Positions 46,854 through 55,556 of a stretch of 64,000 bases of DNA are shown here, in pieces. The stretch comes from Polaromonas sp. Its GTDB lineage: Bacteria; Pseudomonadota; Gammaproteobacteria; Burkholderiales; Burkholderiaceae_C. Both the position numbers and the translations under genes were made by a program. A model generated the notes under the pieces. It worked only from the letters and a program-made list of their open reading frames with translations, searched no databases and was not told the origin of the DNA. Where the stretch lies: NCBI RefSeq assembly GCF_012927485.1, contig NZ_JABBPC010000035.1, positions 186,001 through 250,000 of the forward strand, read 5' to 3'. Numbering within the stretch: the stretch's first letter is position 1; the number at the start of each line of letters is the position of its first letter.

Positions 46854-47702
46854 TCAATGGCTCGTGAGTTTTGTTTCAAGCGTATCTTCCCTCGTGAATT
46901 TAAAGCGGGAGGCGACCACCAACTGGTCCGCCTTGCGCCGCATCGCTTCACTGAACCGGCCGAATGGCGCGGTGGCGCGAACGATTTTCTGCGCCCGTCT
47001 GTCCAGCGTCAGGTTGCCCGAAGTTTGAACCACTTCGGTGTCCAGAACGCGGCCGTCAAAATTGACCGTCACGATCATGGTGAGTTCACCGTACAGTTTT
47101 TTGCCAGCCTGCTCGGGGAAATTCACGGTACCCTTGTCTTCAATCTTGTGTCGAAGCGCATCGTAATACACGGCATAGATTTCTTCGCGGGTGGCGGGGC
47201 TGATGTAGCGTTTTTTGGGTCGCGCATTTTCTTCGTTGATGCGTTTTTCGATTTCCGCCAATATCTTGATCAGCTGCTTGCGCTTTTCCTCACGGTTCGC
47301 CTGCGCAGGGTTGTTGGCAGGCAGCGCCATGTCTGGCGGAGGCATGGAAGCCAGTTGTTTTTTAATGCGCGCCAGTAATTGGGTTTGCTGCTGCTGCAGC
47401 GATTCGACATTCCGCTGCGCATCGTCCGCAGCATCACCCAACTCCATCAACGCAGAGGGTGGCAGGGGCGAGGTGGCGCGGCCTTTTTCAAGCTCGCCTC
47501 CGCCGGCGAGCGATGCCTGTGCAATGGCTTTCGCAAAATCCGGTTTTTCATTGGATTTGGCGTTAACCAGAATCACTTCCAGCGGCGCGTCCTTGAACAT
47601 GCGGTTAAAGCCATCAGGGTCGACAAAACGCACGGTCAGCAGCGCCGCATGGACGGCGATGGACACCCCCAGGGCGATTTGTAGCGTGCTAAATGATTTC
47701 AC
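46854..47702 (-). CDS. tonB: TonB-family energy transducer
   Basis: A 282-residue periplasm-spanning protein. An N-terminal membrane helix (about 6-24, 'LQIALGVSIAVHAALL', with the His typical of TonB) is followed by a charged, partly coiled-coil periplasmic stretch (Gln-rich, about 95-160). The C-terminal TonB domain follows: 'YGELTMIVTVNFDGRVLDTEVVQTSGNLTLDRRAQKIVRATAPFGRF'. No exbB/exbD is adjacent. Start GTG 47702; GATAAT lies 8 nt upstream. It could serve a specific transporter rather than be the main TonB. Confidence 0.85.
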   Translation of the reverse strand: MKSFSTLQIALGVSIAVHAALLTVRFVDPDGFNRMFKDAPLEVILVNAKSNEKPDFAKAIAQASLAGGGELEKGRATSPLPPSALMELGDAADDAQRNVESLQQQQTQLLARIKKQLASMPPPDMALPANNPAQANREEKRKQLIKILAEIEKRINEENARPKKRYISPATREEIYAVYYDALRHKIEDKGTVNFPEQAGKKLYGELTMIVTVNFDGRVLDTEVVQTSGNLTLDRRAQKIVRATAPFGRFSEAMRRKADQLVVASRFKFTREDTLETKLTSH

Positions 47703-47761
47703 AGGGGGAGATTATCGGGGCTTTATCCGGTTTCCTGCCTTGTTGCCGGCGTGCTTGCTGG

Positions 47762-49840
47762 TCAATCAGCGGGTGCCGATGCGCTGGCCGCATCCGCTGC
47801 GGGCTCGTTGAGGTCAACGGCAATTGATATTGGGCCAGCGGCCAGGTTGGATTCGCTCTCATCTTCGTCGTTAGCCGCTTCAACCTGCGCCCCACCTGCA
47901 CTGTCCCCCACAACGTCAAGCCGTTCAATCACAGTGCCTGATATATCCAGCGTGATCTCATCAATCGCTCCCAGCTTGATGCGCACTTTGGCGCCACGGG
48001 GCAAACCTTGGGCCCCCAGCGCCGGAAGTACCAGCGGCAGGTCGTCGGCGCGAACCAGGTTGTCCTTAAAAGCCGTGGCGGTCAGTTCGGTGATGCTGTT
48101 TTGTTGCAGATATTTAAGCGTCCAGTAGCGCTCGATGCCCGCCTGAAAACCGTTGTAGGCACTGTAGGCGGCATCAAAGCACGAAATGATCGAAAAAAGA
48201 TCGGCGTCCCTGGGCTTGAACGGCGCCGCCAATGCGGCCGTGCGGCCATGTCGGACGCACGCAATGATTTGCCATTGGTTGACCAGGTCGGTGTAGCGCC
48301 GCAGCGGCGAGGTGCTCCAAGCGTAGCTTGGCACGCCCAGGCCCGCATGCGGCAACGCCTTGGTGCCCATGCGCACTTTGACACCGGGGGCCAGGCTTGC
48401 CTGGCTGCGGTAAATGCCCGGCACGCCATGCTCTCCCAGCCACTGGCCCCAGGTGCTGTTGGCCAGAATCATCGCTTCGGCCACGATTAAATCCAGCGGT
48501 GCGCCGCGCTGGCGAATACTGATACTGACCGTCTCTTCGCCGTGCGGCTCTTGGCCGGTCGGATTGTCGAGCTTGAAGTTGTAGTCGGGCCGGTTGAAAT
48601 TTTCGGGTTTGCCGCGCACGACTTCGCGCTGGCCCTTGAGGTGTTTGGCGAGCCGGTGCAGGAAGGTCAACTCAACACCCCAAGGCACATCGGCGCGCGG
48701 AACCTGTTGGGCCGCTTCGAAAAATGCCTCGGTGAAGGTGTTGTCCAACTCATCGTGACGCAGGTTGCTGACGATCGGGACCTGCTCCAGCCGCGTGACC
48801 CTGTCCTTGATCTCTAGCGTCGTTTCGTCCAACGTGAGGTAGAGCGATAAGGCCGGGCAATTGCGACCTTCCAGCAAGGTGTAAGTTTGGACGATTTCAT
48901 CCGGCAGCATGGTTAGCTTGTAGCCTGGCATATACACCGTGGACAAGCGTGCCCGGCCAACCGCATCTATCGCACTGCCCGGTAATACGGCCAAGCCCGG
49001 CGCAGCAATATGAATGCCCAACGTGATGGTCCCGCTGCCGATTCCCTGTACCGACAAGGCGTCGTCAATCTCGGTGGTGCTGGAGTCATCGATCGAAAAC
49101 GCGCGCACCTCTGCCAGTGGCAATTCGTCCTTGACTTGCGGGGCTTGCAAGGCCGGAAAGCCCGTACCTCTTGGAAAGTTTTCAAACAGAAAGCGCTTCC
49201 AGTGAAACTGGTGTGGCGAGGCAATGGCACCGGCTTTTTGCAGCAGGTCCAGCGGCGCGGTGTGGGTCGCGCGCGAGGCTTCAACCACGGCCCGGTACTC
49301 GGGACTGTTTTTATCCGGTTTGAAAAGAATTTTATAAAGCTGCTCACGGACTGGCGCAGGACATTGCCCGTGCGCAAGTTCCTCGGCCCAGACATTAATT
49401 TGTACCGCAATCTGTTTCTTTTTTTCGATGGCAGCGAGCGCCTGCTGCAAGATTTCGAGAGGGGCTTTTTTGAATCGGCCTTTGCCAGCCCTGCGGAAAT
49501 AATGGGGCGCTTCGTACAGCCGGAATAGTGCTGCGGCTTGCTGCAGCGTCGAGGCAGGTTTTGAAGCGTCTGAGCTGAAATAGTCGCGCGCCAGGTCGGC
49601 AAAGCCAAACTCGTCTTCACTGGCAAATTCCCAGGCCAGCTCCAACTCGATGTCTTCGCTCAATTTTTGGCCGCTAGCGATCAGCTCGGCGGGTGCAGGT
49701 TTTTCAAACTTCAGCAGTGCATTGGCGGCCTTCACCTTGACGCGCTTGCCAGAGTCGAGTTCGACTTGCAGCGAGGCATCAGTTTCCGACAAAATTCGAC
49801 CAGCCAAAAATTTGCCGGTTTCTTCAAACAATACAAACAA
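47762..49840 (-). CDS. RNB-domain 3'-5' exoribonuclease (RNase II family)
   Basis: A 692-residue exoribonuclease. The RNB domain begins near residue 245 with the metal-binding 'AFSIDDSSTTEIDDALSV' and continues through 'LGIHIAAPG' and 'VYMPGYKLTMLPDEI'. The highly conserved 'YAWSTSPLRRYTDLVNQWQ' follows. The N-terminal part differs from E. coli RNase II, and the C-terminal S1-like stretch is short ('GAKVRIKLGAIDEITLDISGTVIERLD'), followed by an acidic Ala-rich tail. Start TTG 49840 is supported by an SD 'aaagga' about 8 nt upstream. Confidence 0.88.
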   Translation of the reverse strand: MFVLFEETGKFLAGRILSETDASLQVELDSGKRVKVKAANALLKFEKPAPAELIASGQKLSEDIELELAWEFASEDEFGFADLARDYFSSDASKPASTLQQAAALFRLYEAPHYFRRAGKGRFKKAPLEILQQALAAIEKKKQIAVQINVWAEELAHGQCPAPVREQLYKILFKPDKNSPEYRAVVEASRATHTAPLDLLQKAGAIASPHQFHWKRFLFENFPRGTGFPALQAPQVKDELPLAEVRAFSIDDSSTTEIDDALSVQGIGSGTITLGIHIAAPGLAVLPGSAIDAVGRARLSTVYMPGYKLTMLPDEIVQTYTLLEGRNCPALSLYLTLDETTLEIKDRVTRLEQVPIVSNLRHDELDNTFTEAFFEAAQQVPRADVPWGVELTFLHRLAKHLKGQREVVRGKPENFNRPDYNFKLDNPTGQEPHGEETVSISIRQRGAPLDLIVAEAMILANSTWGQWLGEHGVPGIYRSQASLAPGVKVRMGTKALPHAGLGVPSYAWSTSPLRRYTDLVNQWQIIACVRHGRTAALAAPFKPRDADLFSIISCFDAAYSAYNGFQAGIERYWTLKYLQQNSITELTATAFKDNLVRADDLPLVLPALGAQGLPRGAKVRIKLGAIDEITLDISGTVIERLDVVGDSAGGAQVEAANDEDESESNLAAGPISIAVDLNEPAADAASASAPAD

Positions 49841-49886
49841 AACGGAATCCTTTAGCCTTTGGTAACTTGCCTTGAGTAGCGGATGG

Positions 49887-50498
49887 CTAGTGTAAACAAG
49901 CCGTGTTCCGGACAGCTGTCAAACCCAGGAAATCCAGAATGAGCGGCACATGCCGTTCGAAATCACTCAGGGCGTGGTCGCCGCCTTCCTGCAGACGTAT
50001 TTGCGCGCCGGCGTAGCGGTGCATCATCTCGCGCCAGTCCAGCACTTCATCCCCCTTCGCAATAACGACCAAATAGTTTTGCGCGGTAGTCAGGGTGCCG
50101 ACATGCAGCGCCGTTAACTCATCGATAAATCGGGGTTCAAAGAAAAAATGCGCATCAGGGTTGTGCCAAGCGGTCTGCTCCCCGATAAACTGCGCCAGAT
50201 CTCGCGCTGGATCGACTGCGGGATTGAGTAGTACGGCTTTGCAGTGCCTTCGTTCTGCCATCGCGCTGGCGTAAAACCCTCCGAGCGAAGATCCGATGAT
50301 TGCCGTGGTCGCGTGGGGCCAGTCGGCCGTGCCTTTTGTCAGTAGCGCCATCGCGTCACGTGGTGACGGCGGCAGCTGCGGGCACCACCAGGTCACCTCC
50401 GGGTAGCGCGCCGCCATCAAAGCGGCCATTTTGCGAGCTTTTATCGACTGCGGCGAGGAGCGAAAACCATGCAGGTAGAGCAGATGGGTGGTGTGCAT
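49887..50498 (-). CDS. YqiA-like alpha/beta-hydrolase (esterase)
   Basis: A 203-residue alpha/beta-hydrolase of the YqiA/UPF0227 type. 'LLYLHGFRSSPQSIKARKM' opens the fold with its oxyanion region. The nucleophile is in 'IIGSSLGGFYASAMAE', and the catalytic acid and base lie in 'VIAKGDEVLDWREM' and 'GGDHALSDFERH'. ATG 50498 gives the canonical start; TATGAT lies 6 nt before it. Substrate unknown. Confidence 0.87.
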   Translation of the reverse strand: MHTTHLLYLHGFRSSPQSIKARKMAALMAARYPEVTWWCPQLPPSPRDAMALLTKGTADWPHATTAIIGSSLGGFYASAMAERRHCKAVLLNPAVDPARDLAQFIGEQTAWHNPDAHFFFEPRFIDELTALHVGTLTTAQNYLVVIAKGDEVLDWREMMHRYAGAQIRLQEGGDHALSDFERHVPLILDFLGLTAVRNTACLH

Positions 50499-50504
50499 GG
50501 CGCC

Positions 50505-50510
50505 ATCATA
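50505..50510 (-). promoter_or_regulatory. -10-like hexamer (TATGAT) before the YqiA-like gene
   Basis: On the minus strand TATGAT ends 6 nt before ATG 50498, with no SD. An intrinsic terminator just upstream (50531-50559) means a new promoter is required here. Confidence 0.45.
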
Positions 50511-50530
50511 CGAAGGAATAGTCACAAAAA

Positions 50531-50559
50531 AGCCCCGCAGGCTTTGGCCGTGCGGGGCT
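50531..50559 (-). terminator. Intrinsic terminator of the large lipoprotein gene
   Basis: AGCCCCGCA (50531-50539) and TGCGGGGCT (50551-50559) form a perfect 9-bp stem with an 11-nt loop. On the minus strand it is followed by a run of T (the complement of the A-run at 50526-50530). It lies 18 bp beyond the stop of the lipoprotein gene. Confidence 0.85.
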
Positions 50560-50576
50560 TTCAACCGAACCAGCGG

Positions 50577-52670
50577 TCAGTTGTAGGTGTAGACCGCCGT
50601 CTTGCCGCTGCCGTCGAGCATTCGGTAACTGAACAGCAAGGTGCGGCCGATGTTGGGGGCTATTCCAAAAATAGGCACAGTCTGATTATCCAAAATGGCC
50701 GAGGTGGCTCCCCTCGGCACCGCTTTCAACGGGCCGAAACTACCAAACGTTGTGTCGACGACGGCCTGTACCTGATGGATTTGCTGGGCCGAACTATTTT
50801 GCACCCAGTCTATTGGCAGCGCCGTCTGCGCGCCAGTCAGGCTGCCAGTAGGATCAAGCGCACTCACCGATTGCGCGCCCAGCGTGTTCCAGGGCAGGTT
50901 CACGGCTTGTTCAGCCTGAACCAGATCAGAAAGTAGCGTCTTGTGGAAAATGATTGCGGCGGTGGTGGGGGTGGTTCCATAGAACAATTCAACCTGGTAC
51001 TTTGCTCCCTTGACGAACTTGGTGGAGTCAACAGTGGAATCTGCCGGCTGTTTCCACAACAGCACATTTCCACTGTTCGCCGGATTGGCCGCCAGAGTTT
51101 TCGCGGAGCTCGCAGGATCGAGACCTGTAGTTCTAGCGAGCCAGAAGTTCGGACAGTTGAACGTGGCCACGTTGCCGCATTGACTGCCGGTCGTCAGGCT
51201 GCCAGTCTTGCTGAACAAATCCATGGAAGTCTGTGTTCCGGTCGAAACGACGTAGACCAGTCCCGTGCCCGCCGCGCCATTGCCCGGCAAACCGGGGCCA
51301 GAAATTCGCGCGTACTTTAGTGCATTGCCGGCGTTGCTGCTGCCCGGGCCGGTGCTGTTCACATTGAACTGGATGCCGGTTTGGAAGGTACTGAACTTGG
51401 CGGTGTTGGCCGGGTTCTTCTGCTCGACGCGGCGAATTTGCAGTTTGACGTTCACGTCCGCAGGATGCTGGTTACCCACCAGCCACCAGTCCGTCGGGCG
51501 CGAGGTCGACGTAGTGCCCGGAATTTTGCGGGCCGTGGTGATCACATGGCCCGGGTCGCCATTGGCGTCCAGAAACTTGATGTTAATGACGGCTCGGTTA
51601 AAGGCAGCCGGGGCCGGGGCCGCGACCGCAGGATCAGCCGGGTAATAAGCCATGATTTCCGGCACGCTGAATTTCGCGCCGGTCATGGTGTCGCTGGTCA
51701 GCAAGTTGTAGAAAACTTGGCCGGCTTTGTAACCGTTGTCCAGAAACTTCACGCCGGCTCCATTGCCGAGGGTTGCCGTTATATTTTGGCAGGCGGGATC
51801 GACATTGGTCACTTCTGGACCGCCATTCGCTGACACGATGGTGGCGTCTTTAGTCACTACGCGCTGGGCGGTTGGTATCGCAAAGCATGCCGTCAATGTC
51901 TGCGCGGCAACTTGGGCCGCTTGCGAGAGCGTCGCGATGGCTGCGTCTGGAAGCGGCATCGGGGTGCCGGGCGCTGTGGCCGTGGCCAAGTCTATTGGCA
52001 GAGGATTGTCCACGGTACTCAGCGCCAGCTTGCCGGTGGCCGGGTTGGTGACGACCTTGACCACATCCAGCACCATGTCGGCCGTATTGCCGATGCCCGA
52101 TGCCGTTGCAGCGGTGATGCTGGTGGTGAAAGGGTCATAACCGTCGGGTGCTTGAATGGCCTTTAATACTTGAAGCAGCTGCGCCACGACGTTGGCGGTC
52201 AGCTGTTTCAGGTCGGCGGCGTTGACCTGTTTGCTGTTGACCAGGGTTAAAGGATTGCCATCGGACGCCAGCTGCGCCACGATGGCGGTCGTCAGTGGCG
52301 TAACGTTGAGCGTGAGGGGTGTGCCATGGGTCGGTGTAGTAGTCGTTACGCTCACCATCGGGGGCGTGTTGCCGGTGGGGTCTGTGACTACGACGAAAAA
52401 CGGTGCCGTTTCCCCGTTTTTCAAAGTGCAGGTGTAGCTGCCCAGCGCCGTGGTGGAAATGGACGCTTCCAGACAGGGCGAATTGCCGCTGCTGTTGGTC
52501 ACGGCGACGCCCGCGTTGGCGAGTGCCGCGCCGGTTGCTGCAACACCCGAAATGACGTCTGCTGAAGGAATGAGGAGGCTACTCCCACTGCTGCCGCCGC
52601 CGCATCCTGCCAGCGCCAGGACGGTCGTGCCCGCGACGGCAAGCCATATTTTTCGAAATTTCATGTTCAT
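50577..52670 (-). CDS. Large secreted lipoprotein of unknown function
   Basis: A 697-residue protein. The signal peptide ends in a lipobox (LAGC, Cys near 23) followed by Gly/Ser, typical of an exported lipoprotein. Residues about 38-105 resemble a carboxypeptidase-regulatory or Ig-like beta-sandwich ('VISGVAATGAALANAGVAVTNSSG'). The rest is Thr/Ala/Asn-rich, with about four further cysteines and no motif I recognise. SD 'ggag' lies 7 nt before the ATG. It is divergent from a response regulator, with two palindromes in between, and ends in a strong terminator. Its expression is probably set by that two-component system; function not assigned. Confidence 0.78.
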   Translation of the reverse strand: MNMKFRKIWLAVAGTTVLALAGCGGGSSGSSLLIPSADVISGVAATGAALANAGVAVTNSSGNSPCLEASISTTALGSYTCTLKNGETAPFFVVVTDPTGNTPPMVSVTTTTPTHGTPLTLNVTPLTTAIVAQLASDGNPLTLVNSKQVNAADLKQLTANVVAQLLQVLKAIQAPDGYDPFTTSITAATASGIGNTADMVLDVVKVVTNPATGKLALSTVDNPLPIDLATATAPGTPMPLPDAAIATLSQAAQVAAQTLTACFAIPTAQRVVTKDATIVSANGGPEVTNVDPACQNITATLGNGAGVKFLDNGYKAGQVFYNLLTSDTMTGAKFSVPEIMAYYPADPAVAAPAPAAFNRAVINIKFLDANGDPGHVITTARKIPGTTSTSRPTDWWLVGNQHPADVNVKLQIRRVEQKNPANTAKFSTFQTGIQFNVNSTGPGSSNAGNALKYARISGPGLPGNGAAGTGLVYVVSTGTQTSMDLFSKTGSLTTGSQCGNVATFNCPNFWLARTTGLDPASSAKTLAANPANSGNVLLWKQPADSTVDSTKFVKGAKYQVELFYGTTPTTAAIIFHKTLLSDLVQAEQAVNLPWNTLGAQSVSALDPTGSLTGAQTALPIDWVQNSSAQQIHQVQAVVDTTFGSFGPLKAVPRGATSAILDNQTVPIFGIAPNIGRTLLFSYRMLDGSGKTAVYTYN

Positions 52671-52762
52671 TAATTGCTCCAGTTGGGTTTGAGTCGAGCG
52701 CTCCGAAAATAAATACGGATGGCGCGTAAACCGGATTTAGCCGGTAGTTGTGACAAAGTGCA

Positions 52763-52778
52763 TCCCACGAATATGGGA
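52763..52778. promoter_or_regulatory. Palindromic operator copy 1 (TCCCACGAATATGGGA)
   Basis: Perfect outer arms TCCCA/TGGGA around a 6-bp AT-rich centre. With flanking bases (GCA, TGC) the inverted repeat extends to 8 bp per arm. It matches copy 2, 30 bp away, at 13 of 16 positions. Confidence 0.6.
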
Positions 52779-52792
52779 TGCGATGCGAGGTT

Positions 52793-52808
52793 TCCCATAA
52801 ACATGGGA
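52793..52808. promoter_or_regulatory. Palindromic operator copy 2 (TCCCATAAACATGGGA)
   Basis: Second copy of the same palindrome (consensus TCCCAYRAAYATGGGA), offset by exactly 30 bp from copy 1, close to three helical turns. Both lie in the 236-bp divergent region between the lipoprotein and response-regulator genes. Confidence 0.6.
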
Positions 52809-52906
52809 GCCTGTTGTTGGCACAGCCCACGGCGTTGCCGATATGCTCAGGCCTGCGTCGGGTCTGGTGAGGCTCCCAGAGCGCGGCGGTCAGGAGGGTT
52901 ATCTCT

Positions 52907-53608
52907 GTGTGGCGTGTATTAATTGTTGAAGACGACGCGCCGATGCGCGATTTTTTCGCGGCCAGCGTGCTGCGTTCGGACCAGCTCACACTGGTTGCCA
53001 GTGTCGGTACTGTGGCTGAGGCGCGCGTCTGGCTGGACGATCCCGTGCAAGGGGTGGATGTGCTGCTGACCGATCTCGGCCTGCCGGACGGTAGCGGGCT
53101 GGATGTGATTCGCCACGCACGATTGTGCCGCCCCGAGTGCGAACCGCTGGTGATTTCGATGTTCGGCGACGAGGACAACGTGCTGGCCAGCATCGAGGCC
53201 GGCGCCCTTGGGTACATTCACAAGGACGCAGCGCCCGCTGACATCGCGCAGACGATTCTGGAGATGAAGGCGGGTGCCTCGCCCATTTCGCCGATGATTG
53301 CCAGACGGGTGCTGTTCAAGTATCGGGCATTGCAGTCAAGTCAGCTGCAGGCGCCTTCCAGTCAAGCTGAGACAGCTATAAAAAACAGAGCAACTTTAGA
53401 TGAAAAAAACTTGCTCTCCGGGCGTGAGAAGGAAGTGCTGGAATTGATTTCACGGGGGTTCTCCTACGCGGAAATTGCCGCTCTGAAAGCGATCACGGTG
53501 CACACGGTACAAACGCACATCAAAAATCTCTACAGCAAGCTGGCCGTACATTCCAAAAGTGAGGCCGTGTTCGAGGCAACCCGGATGGGCTTGCTGCCGC
53601 CAGGGTGA
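52907..53608 (+). CDS. LuxR-type response regulator
   Basis: A 233-residue two-component response regulator. Receiver domain about 3-120: acidic pair 'VEDDAPM', phospho-acceptor Asp56 in 'DVLLTDLGLPDGSG', and the conserved lysine in 'GYIHKDAAPADI'. A short linker (about 148-170, AT-rich DNA) leads to a LuxR/GerE helix-turn-helix ('LSGREKEVLELISRGFSYAEIAALKAITVHTVQTHIKNLYSKL'). Start GTG 52907 has the SD 'ggaggg'. The histidine kinase gene follows immediately. Likely targets are the palindromes just upstream and the divergent lipoprotein (inference). Confidence 0.9.
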   Translation: MWRVLIVEDDAPMRDFFAASVLRSDQLTLVASVGTVAEARVWLDDPVQGVDVLLTDLGLPDGSGLDVIRHARLCRPECEPLVISMFGDEDNVLASIEAGALGYIHKDAAPADIAQTILEMKAGASPISPMIARRVLFKYRALQSSQLQAPSSQAETAIKNRATLDEKNLLSGREKEVLELISRGFSYAEIAALKAITVHTVQTHIKNLYSKLAVHSKSEAVFEATRMGLLPPG

Positions 53609-53631
53609 CCCGATCCGAGGGTTGTGCAGAT

Positions 53632-55512
53632 ATGTTTTGTTACGATGTATTCATGAGTGCAAGGCGACTTAGGCAAAGCTTGTGGGGGCAAAGAGGCAAC
53701 TTGTTTTTGATCGTTCTTCTTTCCGCGCTTTCTTGGGCCGCTAATGCCCAGGATAGTCCGCTGAAGCTGACCCATGCGCGGGCGAATATCACGGTTAACG
53801 GGGTCACTACTACCCAGGATCTTCAGCTCCCGTATCACTGGGACCGTTACAACAAGGGCCAGCAGGGTGAGGCGGTGTTCGAGCTCCGCTTTGATCTGCC
53901 CGATCTGCCTGACGATCCCTGGAGCCTGTACTTGCCGCGCCTCGGCAACGCCTATGAAATTTGGCTCAATGGCACGCTGCTGCAGCGCCAGGGCGACTTA
54001 CGGCATTACAACGGCGCTGACTATGCGCGGGTGCCCCGCTATGTTGTCATTTCGCCCGGTTTGCTGCAAAACTCCAACCTGATTCGTGTCCACGTTCGCG
54101 CGGATATAGGGCGTCGCGGCGGACTTTCCCCCTTGGTGGTGGGCCCGCAGGAGGAGGTGTATGACGCCTACATCTGGAATTACCACTGGCGCGGCACCGG
54201 TTCGTTGGTGGTGGGGGCGTTCAGCCTGGTGATTGGGCTGATGGCGCTGTCGCTGTGGGCCACCCAGACGGACCTTACCCGCCCCGGTCGGCCTCGGCGT
54301 GATCCGCTGTATCTGTTTGCCGGGCTGGCTGAGCTTCTCTTTACGGTCGGTGTGAGCGATACGCTGATAGAGAATCCGCCGTTGCTCTGGCCTTGGTGGG
54401 GCGTGTTGCAGGTGGTGGTGGTGGGCGCCTGGAGCTGCAGCATGACGCTGTTTTGCGTGGAAGTGGCCGGCTGGCACCATCGCCCTTCAGCGCGCTGGCT
54501 CCGTCGCTGGCTGGGCGTGCTGATGGGAGGTAGCGTCGTGCTGGCCCTCTGGGCTCTGGGCGGGGGCCAGCCGCTGGCGCTGACGTCTTTCTACGCACTG
54601 ATGGCCGCAACCACGTTAGGTTTCAGTATCGTTTTTCTTTGGAGTGCGACCCAAAAAGCGCTGCTCCCGCACCGTGTCGTGGCGGCGGCGTTGTTGATTA
54701 ATTTTCTGGTCGGCCTGCGCGATTTCTATTTGTTTCGCATCAATCCGACCTATGCCGAAAACACCCTGATGCGCTATTCGTCGGTACTGTTCGGCGTGGC
54801 CCTGGGCTACATCGTGATTGCACGGTTTCGCACTGCGAGTGCCCAAGCACGCGACCTGCTGGCCACGATGGCCTACCGCGTTTCGGAAAAGGAAGCCGAG
54901 CTTGCGGAAAGCTATCGCAAGCTCGAAATTCTGGCGCGCGACCAGGAGCGCACGGCCGAGCGCGCGCGCATCCTGCGCGACATGCACGATGGCGTGGGTT
55001 CGCACATCAGTTCGGCGATTCGCCAGCTCCAATCCGGCCGGGCTTGTAACGCCGAGGTGCTGCTGACGCTACGCGATTCGCTGGACCAGCTCAAGCTGTC
55101 TATCGATGCGATAAATCTGCCTCCGGGCGACGTGACGGCCCTTTTGGCAAACCTGCGTTACCGACTGGAGCCGCGCTTTGCGGCGTCCGACATCGAACTA
55201 CAGTGGGGTGTGGAGATGCTCGAGCCGGTGGCGCGCCTGGATGCACAGGCCATGCGGCAGCTGCAGTTCATGGTCTTCGAAGCGTTGTCCAATGTGCTGC
55301 AGCACGCCCAAGCCAGCAGGCTGCGCATCGAGGCGGTGAGGACGCCTCGGGGCACACAACTGCGCCTAATCGACAACGGTCACGGCTTTGATGTGACAAC
55401 GCCTTTTCGCAAGGGCCTGCAGTCGATGCGCGAGCGGGCTCAAGCGATCGGCGCTATCTTGTCGCTGCACAGTGAGCCGGGGCGCACCTCGGTGGAAATT
55501 CTGATTCTTTAA
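53632..55512 (+). CDS. 7TMR-DISM sensor histidine kinase (NarX/HisKA_3 type)
   Basis: A 626-residue membrane kinase. Signal peptide (about 8-40, ending Ala-Asn-Ala), periplasmic beta-sandwich of the DISM type (about 60-175), seven hydrophobic helices (about 185-395), a coiled coil ('RVSEKEAELAESYRKLEILARDQERTAERARIL'), then a HisKA_3 dimerisation domain with His near 452 in 'DMHDGVGS' and an HATPase with 'FEALSNVLQHAQA' and 'DNGHGF'. It is the cognate kinase of the preceding regulator. ATG 53632 has a gagg site upstream; GTG 53605 (overlapping the previous stop) and ATG 53653 are alternatives. DISM domains often bind carbohydrates or other small ligands. Confidence 0.88.
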   Translation: MFCYDVFMSARRLRQSLWGQRGNLFLIVLLSALSWAANAQDSPLKLTHARANITVNGVTTTQDLQLPYHWDRYNKGQQGEAVFELRFDLPDLPDDPWSLYLPRLGNAYEIWLNGTLLQRQGDLRHYNGADYARVPRYVVISPGLLQNSNLIRVHVRADIGRRGGLSPLVVGPQEEVYDAYIWNYHWRGTGSLVVGAFSLVIGLMALSLWATQTDLTRPGRPRRDPLYLFAGLAELLFTVGVSDTLIENPPLLWPWWGVLQVVVVGAWSCSMTLFCVEVAGWHHRPSARWLRRWLGVLMGGSVVLALWALGGGQPLALTSFYALMAATTLGFSIVFLWSATQKALLPHRVVAAALLINFLVGLRDFYLFRINPTYAENTLMRYSSVLFGVALGYIVIARFRTASAQARDLLATMAYRVSEKEAELAESYRKLEILARDQERTAERARILRDMHDGVGSHISSAIRQLQSGRACNAEVLLTLRDSLDQLKLSIDAINLPPGDVTALLANLRYRLEPRFAASDIELQWGVEMLEPVARLDAQAMRQLQFMVFEALSNVLQHAQASRLRIEAVRTPRGTQLRLIDNGHGFDVTTPFRKGLQSMRERAQAIGAILSLHSEPGRTSVEILIL

Positions 55513-55545
55513 AGAGGCGGCCGGGCTGGCCGCAGCAGCGCACGG

Positions 55546-55551
55546 GATAAT
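55546..55551 (+). promoter_or_regulatory. -10-like hexamer (GATAAT) before rodA
   Basis: GATAAT ends 5 nt before ATG 55557, and no SD is present. Confidence 0.4.
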
Positions 55552-55556
55552 GGCCC

